Below the pieces are notes generated by a model. It saw only the letters and a list, made by a program, of their open reading frames with translations, did no database searches and was not told where the DNA came from. A stretch of 64,000 nt of DNA from Leifsonia sp. ku-ls (GTDB lineage Bacteria; Actinomycetota; Actinomycetes; Actinomycetales; Microbacteriaceae). A program made the position numbers and the translations under genes. Positions 34,410 through 44,144 of the stretch are shown piece after piece. The stretch covers positions 291,017-355,016 of the forward strand of contig QKXI01000002.1 in NCBI GenBank assembly GCA_003367665.1, given 5' to 3'. Numbering within the stretch: the stretch's first letter is position 1; every line of letters begins with the position of its first letter.

Positions 34410-35708
34410 CTATTTGGCCCGCTGGGCGTCCGCTGGGGCCTGTGGATGACCGGCCGGCGACGGCAGCGCGGCTCCCGCCGTCGCGGCGAGCGACCCGCCG
34501 GAGACGGTCAGCTTCAGCGCGGCGCCCTCCGGTGCCTCGGCGGGGTCGGTCACGACGTGCCCGGCGGTCGTCTGCACGATCGCGTAGCCGCGGTCGAGCG
34601 TGCCCTGCGGGGAGAGCGCACGGAGCTGGCCGCGCAGCTCCGCGACACGGGTGGTCTCGCGCTCGACGCAGCGGCCGACCAGCTCCGTGCCGCGCGCGAC
34701 GTGGCGGGTGAGCTCCTCGGCACGCGCATCCACGATCCACGACGGGGACGCGAGCACCGGCCGGGTGCGCAGGTGGCCGATCCGGTCGATCTCATGCGCG
34801 ATCAGGTGCGTGACGCGGGTGCCGAGCCGCGCGCGCGCCTGGTGCACCCGGGCGAGCTCCTCGGCGACATCCGGGACGACGCGCTTCGCCGCATCGGTCG
34901 GCGTCGACGCCCGCAGATCGGCCACCTCGTCGAGCAGCGGCCGGTCGGCCTCGTGTCCGATCGCGCTCACGATCGGGGTGAGCGCCGCGGCGGCCGCCCG
35001 CACCAGGCGCTCGTCGCTGAAGCCGAGCAGGTTCTGGAAGTCGCCGCCGCCGCGCGCGACGATGATGACCTCGACCTCGGGGTCGGCGTCGAGCGTGCGG
35101 ATCGCGGAGACGACCTCGGTCACCGTCCGCTCGCCCTGCACCGCGGCGTGCACCACGCGGAACCGCACCTGCGGCCAACGCAGCTGCGCGTTGCGGAGCA
35201 CGTCCTTCTCGGCGTCGGAGTCCTTGCCGGTCACGAGGCCGATGGTGTGCGGGAGGAACGGCAGGCGCTTCTTGCGCTCCGCCGCGAACAGGCCCTCGGC
35301 CGCGAGCTGCTGCCGCAGCCGCTCCAGCCGCTCCAGCAGATCGCCGAGGCCGACGTGCTTCATGTCGTAGACCTGCATGGTCAGCGTGCCGCCCTTGACC
35401 CAGAAGTTGGGCTTGATGGCGGCGACGACGCGGTCGCCCTGCTTCAGGTCGGCCGGGATGCGCGCCTTCACGGACGACCAGATCGTGAAGTTGATCGTGG
35501 CGTCCTCGTTGAGGTCTTTGAGCTTGCCGTAGACGTTGCCGCCCGAGACGCCCCACTGCGTGATCTCGCCCTCGACCCAGGCGGTGCCCAGGCGGTCGAT
35601 CCAGCCCTTGATCTTGCTGCTGAGCAGCGCCACCGGCCACGGCGCGTCGAGGGTCGGGGGAGCGGCCTGCATCGTGACCGACGCGGGCGGTGCCGAGGTC
35701 TGGCTCAC
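34410..35708 (-). CDS. xseA: Exodeoxyribonuclease VII large subunit
   Basis: 432 residues. An N-terminal OB fold (GWIDRLGTAWVEGEITQW) precedes the catalytic domain (PHTIGLVTGKDSDAEKDVL, VIIVARGGGDFQNLLGF, SAIGHEADRPLLDEVADLRA). I selected GTG 35708, preceded by GGGAGGGG, over an upstream in-frame ATG that would overlap the divergent ispH promoter. It leads the string xseA-xseB-DUF4245-carbonic anhydrase-fumC. Confidence 0.96.
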   Translation of the reverse strand: MSQTSAPPASVTMQAAPPTLDAPWPVALLSSKIKGWIDRLGTAWVEGEITQWGVSGGNVYGKLKDLNEDATINFTIWSSVKARIPADLKQGDRVVAAIKPNFWVKGGTLTMQVYDMKHVGLGDLLERLERLRQQLAAEGLFAAERKKRLPFLPHTIGLVTGKDSDAEKDVLRNAQLRWPQVRFRVVHAAVQGERTVTEVVSAIRTLDADPEVEVIIVARGGGDFQNLLGFSDERLVRAAAAALTPIVSAIGHEADRPLLDEVADLRASTPTDAAKRVVPDVAEELARVHQARARLGTRVTHLIAHEIDRIGHLRTRPVLASPSWIVDARAEELTRHVARGTELVGRCVERETTRVAELRGQLRALSPQGTLDRGYAIVQTTAGHVVTDPAEAPEGAALKLTVSGGSLAATAGAALPSPAGHPQAPADAQRAK

Positions 35709-35742
35709 TGGCCCCTCCCATTCCGTGCTCAGCGTGCTCACG

Positions 35743-35748
35743 TAGGAT
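35743..35748 (+). promoter_or_regulatory. -10 element of a leaderless ispH promoter
   Basis: TAGGAT ends seven bases before the ispH GTG at 35755, so transcription would begin on the start codon itself. The whole gap to the divergent xseA start is only 46 bp, and no ribosome-binding site is present for ispH. Confidence 0.6.
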
Positions 35749-35754
35749 CGAAGG

Positions 35755-36813
35755 GTGAGCGACGCAACCATCAGCCTCCCGATGCCGCGCATTCCCGGCG
35801 CCAGGCGACGGCTTCAGGATAACCCGGTCGTCGGACACAAGCGGGTGCTGCTGGCCGCTCCGCGCGGCTACTGCGCCGGTGTCGACCGCGCCGTGGTCGC
35901 CGTGGAGAAGGCGCTCGACCTGTATGGTGCGCCGGTCTACGTGCGCAAGCAGATCGTCCACAACGTGCACGTGGTCTCCCAGTTGGAGCAGCAGGGCGCG
36001 ATCTTCGTGGACGAGGTCGACGAGGTGCCGCCGGGCGCCCACGTGGTCTTCTCGGCGCACGGCGTCTCGCCGGCCGTCGTGAACGCGGCGGCCGAGCGCG
36101 GGCTGCAGGCGATCGACGCCACCTGCCCGCTCGTCACCAAGGTGCACCGCGAGGCGGTACGGTTCGCGCGGGACGACCGCGAGATCCTGCTCATCGGCCA
36201 CGCCGGCCACGAAGAGGTCGAGGGCACCGCGGGCGAGGCGCCCGACCACGTGACGCTCGTCAATGGCCCGGAGGACGTCGACTCGATCGTCGTGAAGGAC
36301 CCCGACAAGGTGGTCTGGCTGTCGCAGACCACGCTCTCGGTCGACGAGACGATGGAGACGGTGCGCCGCCTGCGCGAGCGCTTCCCCAACCTGCAGGACC
36401 CGCCGAGCGACGACATCTGCTACGCCACCCAGAACCGCCAGGTCGCGATCAAGAAGGTCGCCGAGCAGGCGGAGCTCGTGATCGTGGTCGGCTCGGCCAA
36501 CTCCTCCAACTCGGTCCGCTTGGTGGAGGTCGCACTCGAGTACGGCGCGAAGGCCGCCTACCGCGTCGACTACGCGAGCGAGATCAAGCAGGAGTGGCTC
36601 GACGGCGTGTCCTCCGTCGGCGTCACGAGCGGCGCGTCGGTGCCGGAGGTGCTGGTCCAGGAGGTGCTCGAAGACCTGGCGGGCGCGGGCTACCGCGACG
36701 TGCAGGAGGTCAAGACGGCGGAGGAGGACCTCATGTTCTCGCTGCCGAAGGAGCTCCGCAAGGACATCACCGGCAAGCAGGACGCGCGGGCGCTGGGCGG
36801 GCGCGGGCGCTGA
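35755..36813 (+). CDS. ispH: 4-hydroxy-3-methylbut-2-enyl diphosphate reductase
   Basis: 352 residues. The three iron-sulfur cysteines are in [23 protein letters not shown] and [12 protein letters not shown]. It makes IPP and DMAPP, the last step of the MEP pathway, with a [4Fe-4S] cluster. An extra 25-residue N-terminal tail precedes the domain. The GTG start appears leaderless. Confidence 0.96.
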   Translation: MSDATISLPMPRIPGARRRLQDNPVVGHKRVLLAAPRGYCAGVDRAVVAVEKALDLYGAPVYVRKQIVHNVHVVSQLEQQGAIFVDEVDEVPPGAHVVFSAHGVSPAVVNAAAERGLQAIDATCPLVTKVHREAVRFARDDREILLIGHAGHEEVEGTAGEAPDHVTLVNGPEDVDSIVVKDPDKVVWLSQTTLSVDETMETVRRLRERFPNLQDPPSDDICYATQNRQVAIKKVAEQAELVIVVGSANSSNSVRLVEVALEYGAKAAYRVDYASEIKQEWLDGVSSVGVTSGASVPEVLVQEVLEDLAGAGYRDVQEVKTAEEDLMFSLPKELRKDITGKQDARALGGRGR

Positions 36814-36820
36814 GCGGCAG

Positions 36821-36920
36821 GACGGCTGCGGCCGCTCGCGGCGTCGCCGTCAGCGGCGGCTGCGACCAGGGACGACTGCGGCCGCTCACCGCGCCGGCCG
36901 TTCGCCGCTGCTGCGGTCGG
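36821..36920. repeat. Two copies of a 50-bp tandem repeat
   Basis: GACGGCTGCGGCCGCTCGCG (36821) recurs as GACGACTGCGGCCGCTCACC exactly 50 bp later (36871), and the rest of the unit is recognisable too. The units contain GCGGCCGC and internal complementary stretches, so they can fold. Placed between the convergent ispH and membrane-protein genes, they may act as a terminator. Confidence 0.6.
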
Positions 36921-36927
36921 GCCGGCC

Positions 36928-37539
36928 CTACGGCGTCGGCGTCGTGGTCGACGGCGTGACCCCGCCGTAGAAGCCGAGCAGGACCGGGTCGGTCGCCAGC
37001 ACGGCTCCCGCGAAGATGAGCAGCGCCACCATCGCGACGATGCCGGCGACGAGCGGCACCCAGAACGCGAGCCGGCGCTTCACCAGTAGCCAGGCGCCGA
37101 TGCCCGCCGAGACGGCCCAGACGGCCGCCATCGTGATCGAGCCCGCCAGCACGAGCGTGCCGACGACCGGGGCCGGGGTGTACTCGCCGAGTCCATTGGT
37201 GCTGTGCAGCAGCTGCATCGACGCCGGGATGGCCTGCAGCGTCGCGATCGAGTACGACATCCCGAAGAAGCCGAACACCGTCAACAGGATGGTGAGGGTC
37301 AGGTTCCAGGTCGGCGCGGGCCGGTCGGGGCGCGCGTTCTGGCTGTAATAGCCGCCCTCCGGCGGCGTCGGGGAGCCCGCCGGCGCAGTGTGCTCCCGGG
37401 CCTCGGTCTCGTCGTCGACGCGACGCGACGTGTCGAGGCGGTCCGCGTCGGCCGGGGGATGCCACACCCAGCCGGGCGGCGCGAGCTCGCCGTACCGGGG
37501 CCGCGGCCGGTCGTCCGGCTGCTGTTCCTGCTCGGCCAT
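36928..37539 (-). CDS. Hypothetical four-segment membrane protein
   Basis: 203 residues. A hydrophilic, Pro-rich N-terminus of about 75 residues contains a WVWHPP motif (PRYGELAPPGWVWHPP) of the kind seen in Microbacteriaceae membrane proteins. Then come four membrane segments and a TP-rich tail (PSTTTPTP). No enzymatic motif is seen. I recall similar proteins as DUF6264 but cannot verify it. Confidence 0.75.
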   Translation of the reverse strand: MAEQEQQPDDRPRPRYGELAPPGWVWHPPADADRLDTSRRVDDETEAREHTAPAGSPTPPEGGYYSQNARPDRPAPTWNLTLTILLTVFGFFGMSYSIATLQAIPASMQLLHSTNGLGEYTPAPVVGTLVLAGSITMAAVWAVSAGIGAWLLVKRRLAFWVPLVAGIVAMVALLIFAGAVLATDPVLLGFYGGVTPSTTTPTP

Positions 37540-37608
37540 GCCGGCGGCTCCTCGTTGGGTCGGGTGATGGTGCGGGGCGGCGGGGACGGGCCCCGCCGCC
37601 CGGGCGGC

Positions 37609-38637
<1,029 letters not shown>

Positions 38638-38774
38638 TGCAGCTCCTTGGGGATCGGTGTGTCGAACGCCCTCATCATACCGGCGTGCCCGGAGGCGGGT
38701 CGGGGGCCGGGTGGTGCCGGTGGGGCGGCGTCGTGCTCGTGCGCGCAGCGGGCGTGAACGTCCGTGCAGAACCC

Positions 38775-38803
38775 ATGACGCCGGGTGGGGCCGCGGATAC
38801 ACT
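38775..38803 (+). promoter_or_regulatory. Predicted glpX promoter
   Basis: ATGACG (38775-38780) and TACACT (38798-38803) are spaced by 17 bp in the 271-bp gap between the divergent fbaA and glpX genes, giving glpX a leader of about 100 bases. I see no other gene in this gap. Confidence 0.5.
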
Positions 38804-38908
38804 GGCAGCGTCCGGCCGCAGACGTCGCCCGGCCGGTGCGCCGGCGGGGTCGGCGCCGTCGCGCCGGCATCGACGACGACGTTCCGAATCCGTCCGGGAG
38901 GACCCATC

Positions 38909-39910
38909 ATGACCAGCACCGACAGCGCACCCCACTTCACGCACCCGGACCGGAACCTCGCCATGGAGCTGGTGCGCGCGACCGAGGCGGCGGCCATCCG
39001 TGCGACCCCGTGGATCGGGCGCGGCGACAAGAACGCGGCCGACGGCGCGGCGGTGGATGCGATGCGCAAGTTCCTCGGCACGGTCAACTTCGACGGCCTG
39101 ATCGTGATCGGTGAGGGCGAGAAGGACAACGCGCCGATGCTGTTCAACGGCGAGCACGTCGGCAACGGCCGCGGACCGGCGGTGGACATCGCGGTCGACC
39201 CGATCGACGGCACCTCGCTGACCGCCGCGGGCCGACAGAACGCGCTCTCGGTGATCGCGGTGTCGGACCGGGGGACGATGCTGGACGCGTCCTCGGTGTT
39301 CTACATGTCGAAGATCGTCACCGGCGCGGAGGGCCGCGGGGTCGTGGACCTGTCGCAGTCGATCGGCGACAACATCCGCGAGCTGGCGAAGGCGAAGAAG
39401 AAGCCGGTCGGCGAGATCCGCGTGGCGGTGCTGGACCGGCCGCGCCACGAGGGCCTGATCGAGGAGATCCGCGCGGCCGGCGCGGGGACGCGGCTGCTGC
39501 TGGACGGGGACGTCGCCGGCGGGATCAATGCGGCCCGCTACGAGTCCCGCATCGACATGTGCGTCGGCATCGGCGGAAGCCCGGAGGGCATCACGACCGC
39601 GTGCGCGATCAAGGCGCTCGGCGGCTTCATGCAGGGCCGGCTGGCGCCGAAGGACGACGCGGAGCGCGCGGCCGGGATCGCCGCGGGGCTGGACATGGAC
39701 AAGATCTACGGCGCGGACGACCTGGTGCAGGGCGACAACACCTTCTTCGTCGCGACCGGCGTGACCGACGGCGGCCTGGTCGAGGGCGTGCGCCGCAAGG
39801 GCCCCATCATCCGCACCGAGTCGATCGTGCTGCGCTCCAAGTCGGGCACCGCCCGCCGCGTGATCGCGGACCACCTGGCCGAGAAGTGGCTGGAGCCCGA
39901 CCAGCTCTGA
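38909..39910 (+). CDS. glpX: Fructose-1,6-bisphosphatase class II
   Basis: 333 residues. The metal site motif VDPIDGTSLT and the substrate region IVIGEGEKDNAPM are intact. It dephosphorylates fructose 1,6-bisphosphate for gluconeogenesis and is the usual single FBPase of actinobacteria. The ATG at 38909 has GGGAGGA (38896-38902); open frame upstream is not conserved coding. Confidence 0.96.
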   Translation: MTSTDSAPHFTHPDRNLAMELVRATEAAAIRATPWIGRGDKNAADGAAVDAMRKFLGTVNFDGLIVIGEGEKDNAPMLFNGEHVGNGRGPAVDIAVDPIDGTSLTAAGRQNALSVIAVSDRGTMLDASSVFYMSKIVTGAEGRGVVDLSQSIGDNIRELAKAKKKPVGEIRVAVLDRPRHEGLIEEIRAAGAGTRLLLDGDVAGGINAARYESRIDMCVGIGGSPEGITTACAIKALGGFMQGRLAPKDDAERAAGIAAGLDMDKIYGADDLVQGDNTFFVATGVTDGGLVEGVRRKGPIIRTESIVLRSKSGTARRVIADHLAEKWLEPDQL

Positions 39911-39919
39911 GCTCCGCCG

Positions 39920-41320
39920 CTACGCGACCCCGGGCTCGTCGCGCTCCGCGTCGGCGGCGTGGGCCCGCTCCCGCTCTTCGATTGCCAGCTTGTCGATGCC
40001 GTGCATGTCGCGCGGTTCCAGCTCGCTCACGAGTTCGAAGGCGGTGAGCTCGCGTGGCGCCTCCTCGATGCCCTCCAGCGCGCCGATCACCTTCGACTCG
40101 TCGAGGGCGTTCAGCTTGCGGGCCGCCGGGAAGACCTGGCGCTCGAACGATCCGACGAAGCCGTTGTAGTCCTTCACCGTGCGTTCCAGCGAACGGCCCA
40201 GCTTCTCGATGTGGCCCGCGGTGGTCGACAGCCGGCCGTAGAGCGTGCGGCTCAGGTCGAACAGCTGCTTCGCCTCCTGGGTCAGCACATCCTGCTGCCA
40301 GCTGAACGCGACCGTCTTGAGCACCGACCACAGCGTCACGGGGGAGGCGAGGGCCACCCGCTTGCCGAAGGCGAACTCCATGATCGACGGGTCGGCCTCG
40401 AGCGCGGACGAGACCAGCGACTCGCTGGGGATGAACGCGATGACCAGCTCCGGCGACGACTCCAACCCCGTCCAGTACGCCTTGCTGCCGAGCGCGGTGA
40501 TGTGGTCGCGCACCGCCTTCACGTGCTGCTTCAGCAGTGCCTCGCGCTGGGCGGCCTCCGGACCGGTCGCCGTCGCGGGGATCTGGCTGGCCTCCAGGTA
40601 CGCGTTGAAGGGCACCTTCGCGTCGAGCGCGATGCTCTTGCCGCCCGGCAGCCGCACGATCATGTCCGGTCGGCCGGCGCCGGACTCCGAGTGGATGCTG
40701 GACTGCACCTCGAAATCGACCCGCTCCAGCAGGCCCGCGGCCTCCACGACGCTACGCAGCTGGGTCTCGCCCCAGACGCCACGGGTGCTGTTCGATCGCA
40801 GCGCGGACGCGAGGGCCTCGGCCGTGCTGCGGAGCCGCTCCTCCGACTCCGCCGCCGAGCGCAGCTGCTGGGCGAGTTGGCCGTGCTGCTGATTGCGCTG
40901 CGTCTCGAGCTCGACCACCTTGCGTTGCATGTCGGTCAGGCTCTCCCGGACGGGCGCCAGCGCCTGGAGGACCTTGCTCTCCGCCCGCTCCCGCTCGGCC
41001 CGGGCCTCCGCCTCGGCCCTGTGCCGCTCGATCGTCTCGCGGTACTGCTGCTGGGCCGCGAGCAGCTGCTCCTGCAGCGCGTCGACGCGACCGTGGGCCG
41101 AGGCCAGATCGGCTCGGATCTCCGCCTGCACCGCCGCCTCCGCCGCCCGCACCTCGGCGAGCTCCGCCTGGTGCTGCGCGGCGAGCACGGCCGGGTCGAC
41201 CGCGGGCGCGCCGCCCTCGGAGGCGCGCGAGCGCACCAGCTTCGCGACCGCGAAGCCGCCGCCGACGGCGCCGGCGACGAGCCCGATCAGGAGGCCGAGG
41301 AGGAGGGCGAGGATGTCCAT
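39920..41320 (-). CDS. rmuC: DNA recombination protein RmuC
   Basis: 466 residues. One N-terminal membrane segment (ILALLLGLLIGLVAGAVGGG), a long coiled coil rich in Ala/Glu/Gln/Arg (about 45-165), then the RmuC nuclease-like domain (RGVWGETQLRSVVEAAGLL, KSIALDAKVPFNAYLEA, PSESLVSSALEADPSIMEFA). By family knowledge it limits inversions between short inverted repeats. It converges on glpX nine bases away. Confidence 0.95.
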   Translation of the reverse strand: MDILALLLGLLIGLVAGAVGGGFAVAKLVRSRASEGGAPAVDPAVLAAQHQAELAEVRAAEAAVQAEIRADLASAHGRVDALQEQLLAAQQQYRETIERHRAEAEARAERERAESKVLQALAPVRESLTDMQRKVVELETQRNQQHGQLAQQLRSAAESEERLRSTAEALASALRSNSTRGVWGETQLRSVVEAAGLLERVDFEVQSSIHSESGAGRPDMIVRLPGGKSIALDAKVPFNAYLEASQIPATATGPEAAQREALLKQHVKAVRDHITALGSKAYWTGLESSPELVIAFIPSESLVSSALEADPSIMEFAFGKRVALASPVTLWSVLKTVAFSWQQDVLTQEAKQLFDLSRTLYGRLSTTAGHIEKLGRSLERTVKDYNGFVGSFERQVFPAARKLNALDESKVIGALEGIEEAPRELTAFELVSELEPRDMHGIDKLAIEERERAHAADAERDEPGVA

Positions 41321-41375
41321 GCCCTCAGTGTGTCAGCACCCTCCGACACTGGGTCGCTCCGCGCCCGCGCGTCCC

Positions 41376-41434
41376 GCTGAGTGGTGAGATATGGCGGTTT
41401 TCCGCGCCGAGTGGCGACAAAATGTCACCACTCG
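41376..41434. repeat. Three-arm intergenic repeat, family A copy 2 (inverted)
   Basis: Read on the minus strand it gives CGAGTGGTGACA, a 3-base loop, TGTCGCCACTCG (one mismatch), a GGAA-containing spacer, then CACCACTCAGC. This is the same order and spacing as at 9199-9259. It lies downstream of the exonuclease gene and upstream of rmuC, so it would terminate the former. Confidence 0.8.
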
Positions 41435-41443
41435 CGGCACCGC

Positions 41444-42025
41444 TCAGGCGGCGACCGGGACGCCGATGCGGCCGAGCCGCGCGCCGGTCAGGCCGGCGAG
41501 GTCCTCCACGGTGGCCGCCTCGTGGTGGCGCGCGGCGTGGATGACGATCGCCGCACACGCCTCCGCGTCGGCCAGGGCGTCGTGGTGCTGGAAGCCGTCG
41601 AACCCGGCGGCCATCGCGGCGACCGGCAGCCGGTAGGAGTCGAGCGTGTAGGTGCGGCGCGCGACCTGGAGGCTGCAGAGGTAGCTGTACTCGGGGCAGG
41701 CCACGAACGTCGCCGCGCACGCCGCGCGGATCACGCCCATGTCGAAGCCCGCGTTGTGCGCCACCAGGTGGTCGTCCTCCGCGAACTCCACCAGGTCGGC
41801 CAGCTGGTCCACCCACCCGGCCGCGTCGGCGACCTGCTCCGGCCGGATGCCGTGGATGCGCACGTTCCACTCCTGGAAGTGGTCGTGTCCGAGCGGCGGA
41901 CGGATGAACCATCCGGCCCGATCGACCACCCTGCCGTCCCGCACCTTCACCAGCCCGACCGAGCAGGCCGACGCGGGGGAGGAGTTGGCGGTCTCGAAGT
42001 CGATGGCGGTGAAGTTCAGGCTCAC
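41444..42025 (-). CDS. DnaQ-like 3'-5' exonuclease (DEDD)
   Basis: 193 residues. Exo I is FTAIDFETANSSP (D and E), Exo II HLVAHNAGFDMGVI, and Exo III HHDALADAEACAAI has the HxxxxxD spacing, so it is a DEDDh nuclease. It is a stand-alone domain like those used in repair or RNA trimming. GTG 42025 is chosen because the domain begins within six residues of it; the frame runs further upstream without homology. Confidence 0.9.
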   Translation of the reverse strand: MSLNFTAIDFETANSSPASACSVGLVKVRDGRVVDRAGWFIRPPLGHDHFQEWNVRIHGIRPEQVADAAGWVDQLADLVEFAEDDHLVAHNAGFDMGVIRAACAATFVACPEYSYLCSLQVARRTYTLDSYRLPVAAMAAGFDGFQHHDALADAEACAAIVIHAARHHEAATVEDLAGLTGARLGRIGVPVAA

Positions 42026-42210
42026 GTCGTCATGCTCACACGCCCCACCGACGCTTCCCGGCATCCGACCCGCGCGCCGCCCAGACTCCGGGCGTGGCGT
42101 GCCCGATCGACAGGAGAGAAATCGTCGAAAACGCGCGAGATAACCGCACCTACTCACCTCTCGACCGATTCGCCGGGTGTGGCGCGCGGCTCCCGCGTAG
42201 CATCGGCGGC

Positions 42211-42957
42211 ATGCGGAACCGACAGCAGCGCGACCTCCATGCCGCCTCCTTCGACCGGGCGGCCGACGTGTACGACGCGTCGCGGCCGTCGTACCCGGCG
42301 GACGCCGTGAGCTGGCTCCTGGACGGCGTGGAGGGGCCGGTGCTCGACCTCGGTGCGGGCACCGGCAAGCTCACCGCCGCCCTCGTCGAGCGCGGCCGCT
42401 CGGTGACCGCCGTCGACCCGTCGCCCGAGATGCTGCGGGTGCTGCGCGGGCGCCTTCCGGGCGTGGAGGCGGTGGAGGGGACGGCGGAACGCATCCCGAC
42501 CCCCGACCGCGCCTTCGCGTTGGTGGTCGTCGCCCAGGCGTGGCACTGGGTGGACCCGGGGCGCGCCGTGCCGGAGGTCGCCCGCGTCCTGCGACCGGGC
42601 GGCCGGCTCGGGCTGATCTGGAACGAGCGCGACGAGAGCGTCGGCTGGGTGCGGGAGCTGGGCCAGCTGATGGATGCCGGCACCGCGGCGTTCGACGACG
42701 AGAGCGAGCCCGTCGTCCCGGCGCCGTTCGGTCCGCTGGAGAGGCACGAGACCCGCTGGGTGCAGGCGCTCACGCACGACGGCCTGCTCGACCTGGCCCG
42801 CTCGCGCAGCTACTTCATCACCAAGGACGCCGACGCGCAGGCGGCGGTCATCCAGTCGCTCCGCCGCCTGCTGCGCGAGCACCCCGACCTGGCCGGGCGC
42901 GACACGATCGAGCTGCCGTACGTCACCCGCTCGTACCGCACGACGCTCGGGGCCTGA
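42211..42957 (+). CDS. Class I SAM-dependent methyltransferase
   Basis: 248 residues. The SAM-binding motif I is VLDLGAGTGKLTAALV, with TAVDPSPEML and VVAQAWHWVDP following in order, as in the ubiquinone/trans-aconitate methyltransferase-like group. The substrate is unknown. The ATG at 42211 lies seven bases after TAGCAT (42198-42203), so a leaderless mRNA is likely. Confidence 0.9.
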   Translation: MRNRQQRDLHAASFDRAADVYDASRPSYPADAVSWLLDGVEGPVLDLGAGTGKLTAALVERGRSVTAVDPSPEMLRVLRGRLPGVEAVEGTAERIPTPDRAFALVVVAQAWHWVDPGRAVPEVARVLRPGGRLGLIWNERDESVGWVRELGQLMDAGTAAFDDESEPVVPAPFGPLERHETRWVQALTHDGLLDLARSRSYFITKDADAQAAVIQSLRRLLREHPDLAGRDTIELPYVTRSYRTTLGA

Positions 42958-42987
42958 CCGCAGCGGCCCCCAGTAGGATGGACGACC

Positions 42988-44058
42988 GTGGCTCTCACTA
43001 TCGGAATCGTCGGGCTGCCCAACGTGGGCAAGTCCACCCTGTTCAACGCGCTGACCAAGAACGACGCTCTGGCGGCGAACTACCCGTTCGCGACCATCGA
43101 GCCGAACGTCGGCGTGGTGAACCTGCCCGACCCGCGCCTCGACCGCCTGGCGGAGCTGTTCCACAGTGAGCGGATCGTCCCGGCCCCGGTGTCGTTCGTC
43201 GACATCGCCGGCATCGTGAAGGGCGCGAGCGAGGGCGAGGGCCTCGGCAACAAGTTCCTCGCGAACATCCGGGAGGCCGACGCGATCGCGCAGGTGGTCC
43301 GCGGCTTCAGCGACTCGGACGTGGTGCACGTCGCCGGCAAGACCGACCCCGCCGGCGACATGGAGACCATCAACACCGAGCTCATCCTCGCCGACCTGCA
43401 GACCCTCGAGAAGGCGGAGCAGCGCTACGAGAAGGAGCTGAAGGGCCGCAAGCTGGAGCCGGTGGTCCTGGAGACCGCGCGCGCCGCGATCGCCTACCTC
43501 AACGAGGGCAAGCCACTGTCGACCTCCACCATCGACCTGGAACCGGTGAAAGAGCTCGGCCTGCTCACCGCCAAGCCCTTCATCTATGTGTTCAACGTCG
43601 ACGAGGAGGTGCTGACCGACGCATCCCGCCGCGCCGAGCTCGCGGCCCTCGTGGCGCCCGCCCAGGCGGTCTTCCTCGACGCCAAGCTGGAGTCCGAGCT
43701 GATCGACCTCGACCCAGCCGACGCCGCCGAACTGCTCGCCTCCACCGGCCAGGAGGAGTCGGGCCTCGATCAGCTCGCCCGCATCGGCTTCGACACCCTC
43801 GGCCTGCAGACCTACCTGACCGCCGGCCCGAAGGAGTCGCGCGCCTGGACCATCCCCAAGGGCGCGAAGGCCCCCCAGGCGGCGGGCGTCATCCACACCG
43901 ACTTCGAGAAGGGCTTCATCAAGGCCGAGGTCATCTCCTTCGACGACCTGATGGAGGCCGGCAGCGTCGCCGAGGCACGCGCGCGGGGGAAGGCGCGCAT
44001 GGAGGGGAAGGACTACGTGATGCAGGACGGGGATGTGGTGGAGTTCCGTCACAGTTAG
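42988..44058 (+). CDS. ychF: YchF/OLA1-family ATPase
   Basis: 356 residues. The G1 motif is GLPNVGKSTLFN; the G3 region reads VDIAGIVKGASEGEGLG; a C-terminal TGS domain ends VMQDGDVVEFR. It binds ribosomes and prefers ATP over GTP. TAGGAT (42974-42979) ends eight bases before the GTG. The gene is intact although a lower-GC island begins directly after its stop. Confidence 0.96.
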   Translation: MALTIGIVGLPNVGKSTLFNALTKNDALAANYPFATIEPNVGVVNLPDPRLDRLAELFHSERIVPAPVSFVDIAGIVKGASEGEGLGNKFLANIREADAIAQVVRGFSDSDVVHVAGKTDPAGDMETINTELILADLQTLEKAEQRYEKELKGRKLEPVVLETARAAIAYLNEGKPLSTSTIDLEPVKELGLLTAKPFIYVFNVDEEVLTDASRRAELAALVAPAQAVFLDAKLESELIDLDPADAAELLASTGQEESGLDQLARIGFDTLGLQTYLTAGPKESRAWTIPKGAKAPQAAGVIHTDFEKGFIKAEVISFDDLMEAGSVAEARARGKARMEGKDYVMQDGDVVEFRHS

Positions 44059-44144
44059 GCATTTCCTGTGTGGGTAGCCCCAGGCAGTTTGCTGATGATG
44101 GCGGTTATCGCTACGATTTCGCCAATTAGGCGGGGGAGGTTGCC

